Source of the DNA: Poriferisodalis sp965221945
GTDB taxonomy: Bacteria; Actinomycetota; Acidimicrobiia; Acidimicrobiales; Poriferisodalaceae
Assembly (NCBI RefSeq): GCF_965221945.1
Contig: NZ_OZ244925.1
Span: forward strand, 1,984,001-2,048,000
Direction: 5' to 3'
Length of the DNA stretch: 64,000 nucleotides
A program made the position numbers and the translations under genes. Positions 16,253-24,976 of this stretch are shown in pieces. The notes under the pieces were generated by a model, which saw nothing but the letters and a program-made list of their open reading frames with translations, had not been told where the DNA came from and did not search any database. Position 1 is the stretch's first letter. Each line of letters opens with the position of its first letter.

Positions 16253-16819
16253 TCACGGCACAGCCGGCGGGGGCACCACCCCGGCGGTGGGAAGCAGCAC
16301 CCGCGCTCGGCCGTGTGTCGCTGCGCGGTTCCATGGCGCCTGGGACAGGTGGCACAGTGCGACCGCAGCCGCATCGGCAGCATCTGCAGGCTCGGGGGTT
16401 CCGGGCAGTGCGAGCAGTTCGCCGACCATGCGCTGCATCTGGTCCTTGTCGGCCCCGCCCCAGCCGGCAACGGCTTGCTTGATCTGCGTCGGCGTGTATT
16501 CGACCACCTCTGCCCCCGCTGCCGACGCAATCGCCATGGTCAGCCCGGCCACCTGCGCGACACCGATGGCTGTGCGGACGTTGACCTGGAAGAACACTCG
16601 CTCCACGGCAACCACCGAAGGCCCGAACTCCTCGATGAGCGCCCGCAGCTCGCGCATCTGCGTCGCCAGGCGTACCGCTTGCGGCTCGGCGGGATCGGTG
16701 CGTATCACGCCCAGAGCCACCGCCTCGTTGCGAGTGCGCTGCGAACCGGAGCCCGGAATCTGCTCCACTACGCCGTAACCGCAGCGCGACAATCCAGGGT
16801 CGATCCCCAGTACGAACAT
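16253..16819 (-). CDS. ruvC: Holliday junction resolvase RuvC
   Basis: 188 aa, RNase H-fold endonuclease. Catalytic acidic residues are visible in FVLGIDPGLSRCGYGVV (Asp), SVVAVERVFFQVNVRTAIGV (Glu) and PADAADAAAVALCH (Asp pair). YTPTQIKQAVAGWGGADKDQ is the conserved DNA-contact segment. The start is the ATG at 16819, giving MFVLGID. Upstream, GTTCGTACTG occurs twice in tandem around the start codon. I saw no GAAC-N4-GTTC SOS box here, although ruvC is SOS-controlled in mycobacteria. Confidence 0.95.
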   Translation of the reverse strand: MFVLGIDPGLSRCGYGVVEQIPGSGSQRTRNEAVALGVIRTDPAEPQAVRLATQMRELRALIEEFGPSVVAVERVFFQVNVRTAIGVAQVAGLTMAIASAAGAEVVEYTPTQIKQAVAGWGGADKDQMQRMVGELLALPGTPEPADAADAAAVALCHLSQAPWNRAATHGRARVLLPTAGVVPPPAVP

Positions 16820-16913
16820 CAGTACGAACCGTAGCCCTTGGCACCGTTCCGACTGGGTATGCGCGAGCCTTCGAGCTCTGCGCGATCGGCGCTGTTTCGC
16901 CCAATTGCTGGCC

Positions 16914-17687
16914 TCAGTCGGCGATCGTCTCCAGCAGTGATTCGCTGATGTCGAAGTTGGCGTACACGCCCTGTACATCGTCGTGGTCATCGAGGGCATC
17001 GAGGACCGCCATCACCTGCTTTGCGGACGACGCATCGGTCAGCTCGATGAGGTTCTGCGGCGCGTAAGTCAGATCCGCCGCCTTCACCGCTATACCCGCC
17101 GCCTCGATCGCGTCGCGCACCGTCATGGTGTCGGCCGGCTCGGTGATGACTCGCCAGGAGTCGCCCTCGCGCTCGATGTCTTCCGCGCCCGCCTCCAGCG
17201 CCACCAGCATCAGTTCGTCTTCGTCTGGCTCAGCCGCGTCAGGCTCGGATGCCACCGCAGGCACTACCACCACGCCTTTGCGCTCAAACTGCCATGCCAC
17301 CGCACCTGGCTCGGCGAGCGAGCCGCCTGCACGTGTGAACAGGCTCCGGATCTCCGAGCCGGTTCGGTTTCGATTGTCGGTGAGCACATCCACAAACATC
17401 GCCACGCCGCCGGGCGCGTAGCCCTCGTAGGTGACCTGCTCGTAGGACACGCCTTCCAGCTCGCCGGTGCCGCGCTTGATCGCCCGCTCGATGGTGTCCA
17501 ATGGCACCGAGTTGTCGCGGGCCTTCTGGTACATCGTGCGCAGCGTGGCGTTGGAGTCCAGGTCGCCCCCGCCCGCTCGTGCCGCTACCTCGACCTGACG
17601 GATCAGCTTGGCGAACAGCTTCCCGCGTGCCTTGTCGGCAGCGCCCTTGCGGTGCTTGATCGTCGCCCACTTGGAATGACCGGACAC
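16914..17687 (-). CDS. yebC: YebC/PmpR family regulator or translation factor
   Basis: 257 aa. SGHSKWATIKHRKGAADKAR is the family N-terminus, then KLFAKLIRQVEVAARAGGGD, ATLRTMYQKARDNSVPLDTI, and YEGYAPGGVAMFVDVLTDNR. The C-terminal acidic segment DALDDHDDVQGVYANFDISE is also typical. YebC proteins bind DNA in some bacteria and have recently been linked to rescue of ribosomes at proline runs. The start is the GTG at 17687 with the strong ribosome site GGGAGGGGG 4 nt upstream; an ATG at 17729 is in frame but lies before that site. Confidence 0.94.
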   Translation of the reverse strand: MSGHSKWATIKHRKGAADKARGKLFAKLIRQVEVAARAGGGDLDSNATLRTMYQKARDNSVPLDTIERAIKRGTGELEGVSYEQVTYEGYAPGGVAMFVDVLTDNRNRTGSEIRSLFTRAGGSLAEPGAVAWQFERKGVVVVPAVASEPDAAEPDEDELMLVALEAGAEDIEREGDSWRVITEPADTMTVRDAIEAAGIAVKAADLTYAPQNLIELTDASSAKQVMAVLDALDDHDDVQGVYANFDISESLLETIAD

Positions 17688-17769
17688 GGACCCCCTCCCA
17701 ATCGAAACGTGCCAAACGAGATGCACCAAGCAAGGCGCATTCGTGAGGACAGTCTGCCGGACGCGTCCC

Positions 17770-18393
17770 TCAGTGGTTTGTCGACGCGCCGACCATGTCC
17801 AAGAAGATCCGGTGAATACGGTCGTCGGCGGTCAGCTCCGGGTGGAAGCTCGACACCAGTATCGAACCCGACCGACACAGCACCGGGACCAATCCATGGT
17901 TGCCGATTCCCGACGAGTTCACCACGGGCCGGATCTCGGCTAGCACTTCCACGCCGTCGCCGGTGCGCTCCACCCATGGAGCTCGTATGAACACCGCGTG
18001 GAATGGCTCGTCGAGGCCCTCGGTGGCCAGATCTGCCTCGAAACTGGCGACCTGACGGCCGAAGGCGTTGCGCCGCACCGAAATGTCGATTGCGCCGAAA
18101 CATCGCTGATCCCCTCGGCCGTCCAGCACTTCGGCAGCGAGCAGGATCATGCCCGCGCAGGTGCCGAACGCCGGCATGCCATTGGCGAGGCGCTCTGACA
18201 GCGCGTCGAACAGTCCGCTCGTGCCGAGCAGGTGCGACATCGTGGTCGACTCGCCACCAGGAAGGGCAACAGCATCGACGCCGTCGAGGTCGGCGGGCGT
18301 ACGTACTTCGACAGCCCTCGCCCCGACTCGGCGGAACGCGGCGACGTGCTCGGCTGCCGCGCCCTGCAGCGCGACGACGCCGACCAGCTGCAG
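17770..18393 (-). CDS. pdxT: PLP synthase glutaminase subunit PdxT, non-canonical start
   Basis: Glutamine amidotransferase that feeds ammonia to PdxS. The sequence is complete: LVGVVALQGAAAEHVAAFRR, VDAVALPGGESTTMSHLLGT, MPAFGTCAGMILLA with the nucleophile Cys, and SILVSSFHPELT with the catalytic His. The first ATG (18240) would remove the first 51 residues, including the GGEST oxyanion motif. Reading back in frame, no ATG, GTG or TTG occurs before the TAA that ends pdxS. I chose the CTG at 18391-18393, which gives LQLVGVVALQG, where PdxT proteins normally begin; a CTG at 18429 is also in frame. About 207 aa. See findings. Confidence 0.85.
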   Translation of the reverse strand: MQLVGVVALQGAAAEHVAAFRRVGARAVEVRTPADLDGVDAVALPGGESTTMSHLLGTSGLFDALSERLANGMPAFGTCAGMILLAAEVLDGRGDQRCFGAIDISVRRNAFGRQVASFEADLATEGLDEPFHAVFIRAPWVERTGDGVEVLAEIRPVVNSSGIGNHGLVPVLCRSGSILVSSFHPELTADDRIHRIFLDMVGASTNH

Positions 18394-18432
18394 GCTGTCG
18401 CTCGTGCCCGGGGATGCGGGGCAGCTCAGCGC

Positions 18433-19380
18433 TTACCAGCCGCGTTCGGCGAGCTTGGTTTCGAGGCCTTCCATCTCGAGACCAGGCATGGCGGTGCCGA
18501 GACCCCGGCTGACTTTGGCCACCACCGATGGATCGCGGTAGTGCGTCGTGGCTTCCACGATCGCCTCGGCGCGTGGTCCCGGGTCTTCGCTCTTGAAGAT
18601 GCCCGACCCGACGAAGACCGCTTCCGCACCGAGTTGCATCACCAGCGAAGCGTCAGCCGGCGTGGCGATGCCGCCAGCGCAGAACATGGGCACCGGCAAA
18701 CGGCCGGTCTCGGCAATTTCCTGCACCAAACCCAGCGGCGACTGCAGCTGCTTCGCCCAATCGAACAGCTCGGCGGAGTCGGCCTGGGTGATCTTGCGGA
18801 TGTCGCCGGTGATGGAGCGCAGATGGCGGACGGCTTCGACAATGTTGCCGGTACCGGCCTCGCCCTTGGACCGAATCAGGCAGGCGCCTTCAGAGATGCG
18901 CCGCAGCGCCTCGCCCAAATTCGTCGCACCGCACACGAACGGCACGGTGAACGCCCACTTGTCGATGTGGTGGGCCTCATCGGCGGGTGTGAGCACTTCG
19001 GATTCGTCGATGTAGTCGACGTCCAGCGCTTCGAGGATCTGGGCCTCGCCGAAGTGGCCGATGCGAGCCTTGGCCATGACCGGGATCGTGACTGCTGCCT
19101 GGATGCCTTCGATCATCGCCGGATCGCTCATGCGAGCCACACCGCCGTCTCGGCGGATGTCGGCCGGTACCCGTTCGAGCGCCATGACGGCGACAGCTCC
19201 GGCGTCCTCGGCGATCTTGGCCTGCTCGGCCGTGACGACGTCCATGATGACGCCGCCCCGGAGCATGTCGGCAAGCCCGCGCTTGACCCGCACCGTCCCG
19301 ACCAGATGGGACTCTGCTTGCTGCGCGTCGGTGGGCATCGAGGCGCCAGTTTGGCCTGTGCTCGCGGGGCCTGAATTCAT
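18433..19380 (-). CDS. pdxS: Pyridoxal 5'-phosphate synthase PdxS
   Basis: 315 aa TIM-barrel lyase forming PLP from ribose 5-phosphate, glyceraldehyde 3-phosphate and ammonia. It has VKRGLADMLRGGVIMDVVTA, then IPVMAKARIGHFGEAQILEA (catalytic Lys), and ACLIRSKGEAGTGNIVEAVR (second Lys). VPMFCAGGIATPADASLVMQ is followed by GAEAVFVGSGIFKSEDP. The ATG at 19380 is chosen because TACACT ends 6 nt before it, a leaderless promoter. The first 25 or so residues are a variable Ser/Gly/Ala/Thr tail. pdxT follows in the same frame. Confidence 0.96.
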   Translation of the reverse strand: MNSGPASTGQTGASMPTDAQQAESHLVGTVRVKRGLADMLRGGVIMDVVTAEQAKIAEDAGAVAVMALERVPADIRRDGGVARMSDPAMIEGIQAAVTIPVMAKARIGHFGEAQILEALDVDYIDESEVLTPADEAHHIDKWAFTVPFVCGATNLGEALRRISEGACLIRSKGEAGTGNIVEAVRHLRSITGDIRKITQADSAELFDWAKQLQSPLGLVQEIAETGRLPVPMFCAGGIATPADASLVMQLGAEAVFVGSGIFKSEDPGPRAEAIVEATTHYRDPSVVAKVSRGLGTAMPGLEMEGLETKLAERGW

Positions 19381-19386
19381 GGGCTC

Positions 19387-19392
19387 AGTGTA
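19387..19392 (-). promoter_or_regulatory. -10 box of leaderless pdxST promoter
   Basis: TACACT, then GAGCCC, then the ATG of pdxS at 19380. Confidence 0.55.
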
Positions 19393-19526
19393 GGGACCGG
19401 TTTCCGAAGCGCAGACGGGATTGTCGGGCCCGAACGCTGTGGGGTCGAGCACGGTGCCACAGGCGGAACAGCGACGCTGGTGCCAACCGGATCGAGGCCC
19501 GGGGCGACCGTCACACACCCGCTCCC

Positions 19527-19532
19527 TAAACT
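19527..19532 (+). promoter_or_regulatory. -10 box of leaderless promoter for the nucleotidyltransferase pair
   Basis: TAAACT, then 7 nt, then the GTG at 19540. It diverges from the pdxS promoter about 135 bp away. Confidence 0.5.
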
Positions 19533-19539
19533 TGGTGTC

Positions 19540-19854
19540 GTGGCCACGACCCGGTTCTCGCGACCTGTCGAGATCCCCGACGATCTCGGGGAGGTCTCAG
19601 TCGCGCCCGTGACTGGCCGGGTGACGCTGCCTCTTCATATCGCTTGGAGCGGTCAGGGCGACTACGACATGTCGAATGCCGACCAGATGCGATCTGTGTA
19701 TGAGCTCGTCATGACCGAAGGCACCGAGGACGACGTGCTTCATTACATCGACCTCAACCAGCTCCTCGACGTCTGGGAAGACCTCTGGCTGTCGCCGCAC
19801 GTGCGTGAACGCTGGACGGCGTGGCTGCGAGGCCGCGGCCTGCTGCCTGAGTAG
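19540..19854 (+). CDS. Putative antitoxin of a nucleotidyltransferase pair
   Basis: 104 aa (VATTRFSRPVEIPDDLGEVS to LRGRGLLPE). The first half suggests short strands (VSVAPVTGRVTLPLHIAWSG), and the second half is helical and acidic with DVLHYIDLNQLLDVWEDLWL. The TAG stop shares its last base with the GTG of the following nucleotidyltransferase, the usual coupling of AbiEi/MenA-like antitoxins to their toxins. I do not recognise a named family. The start is set by the TAAACT box 7 nt upstream. Confidence 0.7.
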   Translation: MATTRFSRPVEIPDDLGEVSVAPVTGRVTLPLHIAWSGQGDYDMSNADQMRSVYELVMTEGTEDDVLHYIDLNQLLDVWEDLWLSPHVRERWTAWLRGRGLLPE

Positions 19855-20516
19855 TGCTTACTGACCTGCAGCGCCGCGTCTGGCACGTCGTAGGTCCGCT
19901 GCCGGACAGCGAATCGGTCGCGCTCGCTGGCGGCGGCGCGCTCATCGTGCTGGGGATCGTGGATCGCGCCACGTCGGATCTTGACTTCTTCGCAGCTTCG
20001 GCCTCACAAGCCGAGCGGTTCATTCCGGCGGTCGAGGCCGCGTTGGCGGCCGATGGGCTGCGCGTCGACCGCATCCAGACCGGACCGGGCTTTGCACGCC
20101 TGCGAGTTTCTGACGACACGAACACGATCACGATCGACCTGTCTCACGACTACCGGCGCTTCCCCACCGTGGACGGAGAAGCCGGCCGGGTCCTGTCCGC
20201 CGACGAACTCGCTGCTGACAAGCTCCTCGCCTTGTGGGGCCGGGCCACCCCCAGGGACTTCCGCGATGTGCACGCGCTCGCCCAGCGTTTCAGCACTGAC
20301 GAGATGTACCGCCTCGCAGCCGAGAAGGATCCCGGCTTCGACATCGCATCCCTCGCTGACGCCCTTGGCGTGTTCGATCATCGTCATGCTGGCGAGTTCG
20401 CTATGGACCCCGAGGATCACCGACGTCTGCGCGACTGGGTTCATCAATGGCGCTACGAACTCGAACAACACGAGAACCAAACCTGTTCGAACGACGGACC
20501 TCCGCACGAGTCCTAG
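19854..20516 (+). CDS. Nucleotidyltransferase toxin (AbiEii/MenT-like)
   Basis: 220 aa. LAGGGALIVLGIVDRATSDL plus DFFAAS is the GG...(S)DLD nucleotidyltransferase site. RLRVSDDTNTITIDLSHDYR supplies the third acidic strand, and LSADELAADKLLALWGRATP then RDFRDVHALAQRF is the conserved helix (K/R-D-D/H) of AbiEii and MenT toxins. Such proteins add nucleotides to tRNA acceptor ends or other targets. Unlike the broken copy at 6362, the catalytic site is whole. It sits between pdxS and sbcD, possibly a small defence or stabilisation module. Confidence 0.8.
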   Translation: MLTDLQRRVWHVVGPLPDSESVALAGGGALIVLGIVDRATSDLDFFAASASQAERFIPAVEAALAADGLRVDRIQTGPGFARLRVSDDTNTITIDLSHDYRRFPTVDGEAGRVLSADELAADKLLALWGRATPRDFRDVHALAQRFSTDEMYRLAAEKDPGFDIASLADALGVFDHRHAGEFAMDPEDHRRLRDWVHQWRYELEQHENQTCSNDGPPHES

Positions 20517-20534
20517 ATACCCGCGGAGATCCAC

Positions 20535-21788
20535 GTGTCCGCGCCGGCAGCGCTACCGGCCGTTGTCGCAACGGCTGTGCACCCTGCCGCGGCGCGCTTG
20601 CTCCACACCTCCGACTGGCACTTGGGCCGAAACTTCCACGGTGAGTCGCTGCTTTCCGAGCAGCAGGCGGCCATCGACCGCCTGATCGAGCTTGCGTCGA
20701 ACGACGAGGTCGACCTCGTCGTCATCGCGGGCGACCTCTACGACCGAGCCATCCCGCCCGCCGACGCCGTCTCCCTCTTCAACGAGGCCTTGGTGCGCCT
20801 GCATGACACCGGTGCCAAGATCGTCGCCATCGCCGGCAACCACGACTCGGCCGCTCGCGTGGCGGTGGCCGACCAACTCCTTGAGCATGCCGGCGTGACC
20901 ATCCGTGGCGATGTCGCCCGGTGCACCCGGCCGCTCCGGTTGGACCCCGACGACAGCGGGCCGACCGTGGCCGTCTTCCCGGTGCCGTACCTTGAACCCT
21001 CAGTCGCCGGGCCGGTGCTCCGTCGTCTGGACGACACCGATGGCGCCGAAGCAGCCGTCGCCCCACGCCGGTTCCGCCACTACGACGTCACCGACCACGC
21101 AACCACTCTGATCCGGCGCTACGCGGCGTCTCTCGGACCGGTTCGCACAGTCGTCGTGGCGCACACCTTCGTAGCCGGTGGTATCACGTCCGATTCCGAG
21201 CGCGAACTCACCGTCGGCGACATCGATCTCGTCGACATGTCCGCCTTCGACGGATTCAACTACGTCGCCTTAGGCCATCTCCATCGCGACCAGGCCTTCG
21301 ACAACGGCCGCGTGGCCTACTCGGGCACCCCCCTTCCCTATTCGTTCTCCGAGGAGCGAGACATCAAATCCGTCCGCATCGTCGAGATGGACACCCAAGG
21401 GCGCTGTCGCACCGAGGTCGTGCCGCTGGGGGTCGGTCGCCCATTGCGCACCCTGCGAGGCGCGTTCGACGATCTGCTCGTCAATTCCGAATTCGCCGAC
21501 GCCGAGCGGGCGCGTGTCCGTATCCAACTCACCGACTTGGACCTCCCGCTGCAGGCCATGCCCCGACTGCAGCAGCGCTTTCCCCACGCTGTTGTGCTCG
21601 ATCACCAGCCCGACGGACACGTGGCGGCTGGCAGCGGTGACGTCGCATCGGCAGTGCGCAGCGGCATGGGGCCGCTCGACCTCACTCTGCGATTCTGGTC
21701 CGAGTTGCACGGGGCCGACGCCTCCGAACCGCAGCAAGCCGTCCTCAGGGAGGCGCTCGCAGCCACCGGCACGGAGGATGACCGGTGA
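20535..21788 (+). CDS. sbcD: Exonuclease SbcD (Mre11-type nuclease subunit)
   Basis: 417 aa. Mre11-like phosphoesterase motifs in order: RLLHTSDWHLGRNFHGESLL, LVVIAGDLYDRAIPPADAVS, IVAIAGNHDSAARVAVADQL, VVVAHTFVAGG and YVALGHLHRDQAFDNGRVAY. The C-terminal capping and SbcC-latching region ends in LREALAATGTED. With SbcC it cuts hairpins and DNA ends blocked by protein. The GTG start has a GGAG about 7 nt upstream. It overlaps sbcC by 4 bp. Confidence 0.95.
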   Translation: MSAPAALPAVVATAVHPAAARLLHTSDWHLGRNFHGESLLSEQQAAIDRLIELASNDEVDLVVIAGDLYDRAIPPADAVSLFNEALVRLHDTGAKIVAIAGNHDSAARVAVADQLLEHAGVTIRGDVARCTRPLRLDPDDSGPTVAVFPVPYLEPSVAGPVLRRLDDTDGAEAAVAPRRFRHYDVTDHATTLIRRYAASLGPVRTVVVAHTFVAGGITSDSERELTVGDIDLVDMSAFDGFNYVALGHLHRDQAFDNGRVAYSGTPLPYSFSEERDIKSVRIVEMDTQGRCRTEVVPLGVGRPLRTLRGAFDDLLVNSEFADAERARVRIQLTDLDLPLQAMPRLQQRFPHAVVLDHQPDGHVAAGSGDVASAVRSGMGPLDLTLRFWSELHGADASEPQQAVLREALAATGTEDDR

Positions 21789-24700
21789 AGCCGCACCGCC
21801 TCGCCTTCTGCGCCCTCGGCCCGTACGCCGACGAAGTAGAGATCGACTTCGACCCGCTCGTCGAGGAGGGACTCTTCCTCATCCACGGCCCCACCGGAGC
21901 AGGCAAGACCTTCCTGCTCGACGCGCTCTGCTTCGCTCTCTACGGTGACGTGCCCGGCGAGCGAGCCAAACACACTCTCCGTTCCGACCACGCCCCGCTC
22001 GACGTGAACCCGTGGGCGGAGTTGGAATTCACGTCGCAAGGGCATCGGTGGCGGGTCCGGCGAAGCCCAGAGCACGAATCGGCCAAGGTGCGAGGCGAGG
22101 GCACGACTCGCCGTGCGGCAGAGGCAACGCTCGAACGGCGCGAAGGCGACGAATGGCGAGCCGTGGCAGCGAAGATCCGCGAGGTCAACGATGAGATCGC
22201 CGGATTGCTCGGACTCACCGCCCAACAGTTCCAGCAGGTGATCCTGCTCCCACAAGGTCGCTTCGAGCGGGTCCTCCGATCTAATTCCGAGGACCGCGAA
22301 AAACTGCTACGCACGCTCTTCGACACGGCCGTGTTCGGGGCAGCATCGGAGTGGCTCGACAATGCTGCCAAGAGCCGCCAGGCCGCGGCGGCCGAGCACG
22401 AACGCGAACTTGCGAACCTGCGTCGAAGGGCCGCCGAGCGGTGGCGTTCCGTGACCGACGACACCGAACAGCCCCTGTCCGCCGATCGCTTGGACCACGA
22501 AACCGACACCGCCGACGCCTGGCCCGCCGATCAGGCCGCCCTCGACGAACTCGTTCACAACGCGAACTCGCTGATGAACAACGCCGACACGGCTGCCGAG
22601 ACCGCCGACGGGGCGCTTAAGGCGGCCCGTTCCACTCACGACACCATCAATCGGATCGCCGAGCACTGGGACCGGCGCGCCGGACTCCTCAAGCGCCGGG
22701 AAGAGCTCGCCGACGAGCGACCGGCCATAGATGCCAGCCGTGAGACGCTCCACTTGGCCGACTCGGCCGAACATCTGCGCCGCTTACTGGGCGCCGAACA
22801 GCACCACCAGGACGAACTCGCACGGTGTACCACCTCAGTGAATGCACAGATCGCCGCCTTCGTTGGTCGATGCAACGAGGCACCGAGCCTCCCCGAAGGC
22901 CTCGCCGTGCCCGCTGCTGACGAGACTCCGACGGCTCAGGATCTAGATGTCATCGGTACCGAACTCGCCGTCCACCGCAGCAAGCTCAATGACCTCGCCG
23001 AGGACGCTGCCATGGCCGAGAAACGAGAATCCGCTGGCACCTCAGAGCGGGACGCCGAGGCTCACCATCGACAGGTTGAGCAGGAACAAACTGCGGCCGC
23101 CGCGAATCACGAACGGGAACGCCAAGTGGCCGAGAAAGAGCTGATCGGGGCTCGGTCGGCTGCCGATCAGGTGGCCGCTCTGCAAGCCGCTGCCAATCTG
23201 GCATCCCAGCGAGCCGATGCGGCGAGCGAACTGGACTTGAGGGGACCTCGCCTGACTGCGGCAGAAGGAGTGGCCACCGTGGCCGTGAGAGCGACGCTGG
23301 ACCGACGCCGCGAAGCACTGGACCTGCGACAGCGGTATCTGGAGGGCATTGCTGCCGTGCTGGCGGGAACACTCCAGGACGCCGAGCCGTGCCCTGTCTG
23401 TGGATCGACCGATCACCCGTATCCGGCCGAGCCTGCTGGCGATGCCGTCGTCGTCGAGGATGTCGAGACCGCGGAGGCCGCCGCCGCCGGAGCCGAGCAG
23501 GCCGAGACCCGAGCACGGAAGATGTACGAGCAACTTGCCGAGGAATCCGCCGAATTGCGGGGGCGCGCCGGCGACACAGCCGATGATCCCGAGGGCGGTG
23601 CTGCGCTGGCCGAAGAGGCCAGCGCACTGCTGCAAACCGCCACGCAACTGGCGGGACAGGTCGAAGGACTCGGCAAGACCGTGACAGCGCACCGCGACAA
23701 TGCCATCGCTGCGGAGCAGGCGGCCAAGCAAGCCGCGCTCGACGCCAACACGGCCTCGGAGCGTGCCAACGCAGCCGAGGACGAAGCGTCGACCCTGCGG
23801 ACGGGTATCGCCGATCAGATCGGCGACATCGATCCCGTTACAGCCGTCGAGGCGATCACACCCATCGAAGAGGCCGTTCAAGCGCTGACCACGGCCGAGC
23901 ACGGGCGGACGGCAGCCAAGACCACGCTCAGGGCGACCGCCGATGCTCTCGACGCGCTAATTGCTCCATCACCCTTCGCCACACCTGAGGAGGCGCGCGC
24001 CGCGGTGCGCAGCGTCGAGGAGCGCGGCGTTATACGACAGCGCGTCGACACATACGACACGGAGAGCCGCGATGTCCACCGCGACTTGGAAACCGACGCA
24101 CTGCAGGGCCTACCCGAAGAACGACCCGACACAGACGCGCCAGCCGACGCGCTCGCCGATGCTGAGGCCGCTGCGAGAGCCGCCAATGACCGTCGGACGA
24201 TCACCGCCGATACCCACACCGCCATCAGCGGCTGGTTGGCTGACCACCGAGGCCGCAGCAAGACGTACGCCACCGCCCTTGCCGAAGCCCAGTTGTGGTC
24301 GACGGTTGCCGACCGATGCAACGGTCGAACGCCGCCAAAGGTCTCATTGCAGCGCTGGGTGCTCTCGGCTTACCTGGAGGAGATCTGCACCTTCGCCAAC
24401 CGGCGGCTCGGCTCTATGACCAGTGGACGTTACCGGCTCAGCGTCCACCGCGACCGCGAATGGGGTGGCGGCAAAGCGGGCTTGGGCCTGCGGGTGCACG
24501 ACGTTTACACCGGACATGAGCGCGAGGTCTCCACTCTTTCCGGCGGTGAGACCTTTCAGGCGTCGCTGTCGCTGGCCCTCGGCGTCGCCGACGTGGTTAC
24601 CTCCCATGCTGGCGGTGTACGTCTCGACGCACTGTTCGTCGACGAGGGATTCGGCACTCTCGACAGCGAGGCACTGCAACTGGCCATGGACGAACTCGAC

Positions 24701-24838
24701 CGTCTGCGAGAAGGCGGCCGCACCGTTGGCCTCATCAGCCACGTGGGTGGACTGCGTGAGCGCATCCGCACCGGCATCGAGGTCTGCCCCACCGACCGCG
24801 GCTCCACCGTGAGCGTCGGCTCCGTGTCCCCCGTCTGA
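21785..24838 (+). CDS. sbcC: Exonuclease SbcC (Rad50-type ATPase subunit)
   Basis: 1017 aa SMC-like protein. The N-terminal ATPase half has LIHGPTGAGKTFLLDALCFA (Walker A) and the Q-loop region FQQVILLPQGRFERVL. Two long Ala/Glu/Arg coiled coils follow, with the zinc hook CPVCGSTDHPYP near residue 538. The C-terminal ATPase half has STLSGGETFQASLSLALGVA (ABC signature) and LDALFVDEGFGTLDSEALQL (Walker B and D-loop). All catalytic elements are present. It forms an operon with sbcD. Confidence 0.95.
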   Translation: MKPHRLAFCALGPYADEVEIDFDPLVEEGLFLIHGPTGAGKTFLLDALCFALYGDVPGERAKHTLRSDHAPLDVNPWAELEFTSQGHRWRVRRSPEHESAKVRGEGTTRRAAEATLERREGDEWRAVAAKIREVNDEIAGLLGLTAQQFQQVILLPQGRFERVLRSNSEDREKLLRTLFDTAVFGAASEWLDNAAKSRQAAAAEHERELANLRRRAAERWRSVTDDTEQPLSADRLDHETDTADAWPADQAALDELVHNANSLMNNADTAAETADGALKAARSTHDTINRIAEHWDRRAGLLKRREELADERPAIDASRETLHLADSAEHLRRLLGAEQHHQDELARCTTSVNAQIAAFVGRCNEAPSLPEGLAVPAADETPTAQDLDVIGTELAVHRSKLNDLAEDAAMAEKRESAGTSERDAEAHHRQVEQEQTAAAANHERERQVAEKELIGARSAADQVAALQAAANLASQRADAASELDLRGPRLTAAEGVATVAVRATLDRRREALDLRQRYLEGIAAVLAGTLQDAEPCPVCGSTDHPYPAEPAGDAVVVEDVETAEAAAAGAEQAETRARKMYEQLAEESAELRGRAGDTADDPEGGAALAEEASALLQTATQLAGQVEGLGKTVTAHRDNAIAAEQAAKQAALDANTASERANAAEDEASTLRTGIADQIGDIDPVTAVEAITPIEEAVQALTTAEHGRTAAKTTLRATADALDALIAPSPFATPEEARAAVRSVEERGVIRQRVDTYDTESRDVHRDLETDALQGLPEERPDTDAPADALADAEAAARAANDRRTITADTHTAISGWLADHRGRSKTYATALAEAQLWSTVADRCNGRTPPKVSLQRWVLSAYLEEICTFANRRLGSMTSGRYRLSVHRDREWGGGKAGLGLRVHDVYTGHEREVSTLSGGETFQASLSLALGVADVVTSHAGGVRLDALFVDEGFGTLDSEALQLAMDELDRLREGGRTVGLISHVGGLRERIRTGIEVCPTDRGSTVSVGSVSPV

Positions 24839-24976
24839 ACTACTCAACAATCCAGCGGGGCCCCAGGACGTTGTGCCACTCAGACGAGCGGCGTCATCGC
24901 CGAAGGGCTCGCAACGACGTGACCAATACGACTGCTACGTCGACGGGTGTTCCCACCCCTGAACACCATGCTCACT

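Noticed and set aside
16820..16900. SOS box upstream of ruvC
   Set aside because: I found a tandem GTTCGTACTG but no GAAC-N4-GTTC core.
19381..19518. In-frame upstream extension of pdxS with a zinc-ribbon-like CSACGTVLDP...C
   Set aside because: A good leaderless promoter sits between this stretch and the PdxS start, and PdxS proteins do not carry such a domain. Possible chance or fossil coding sequence.
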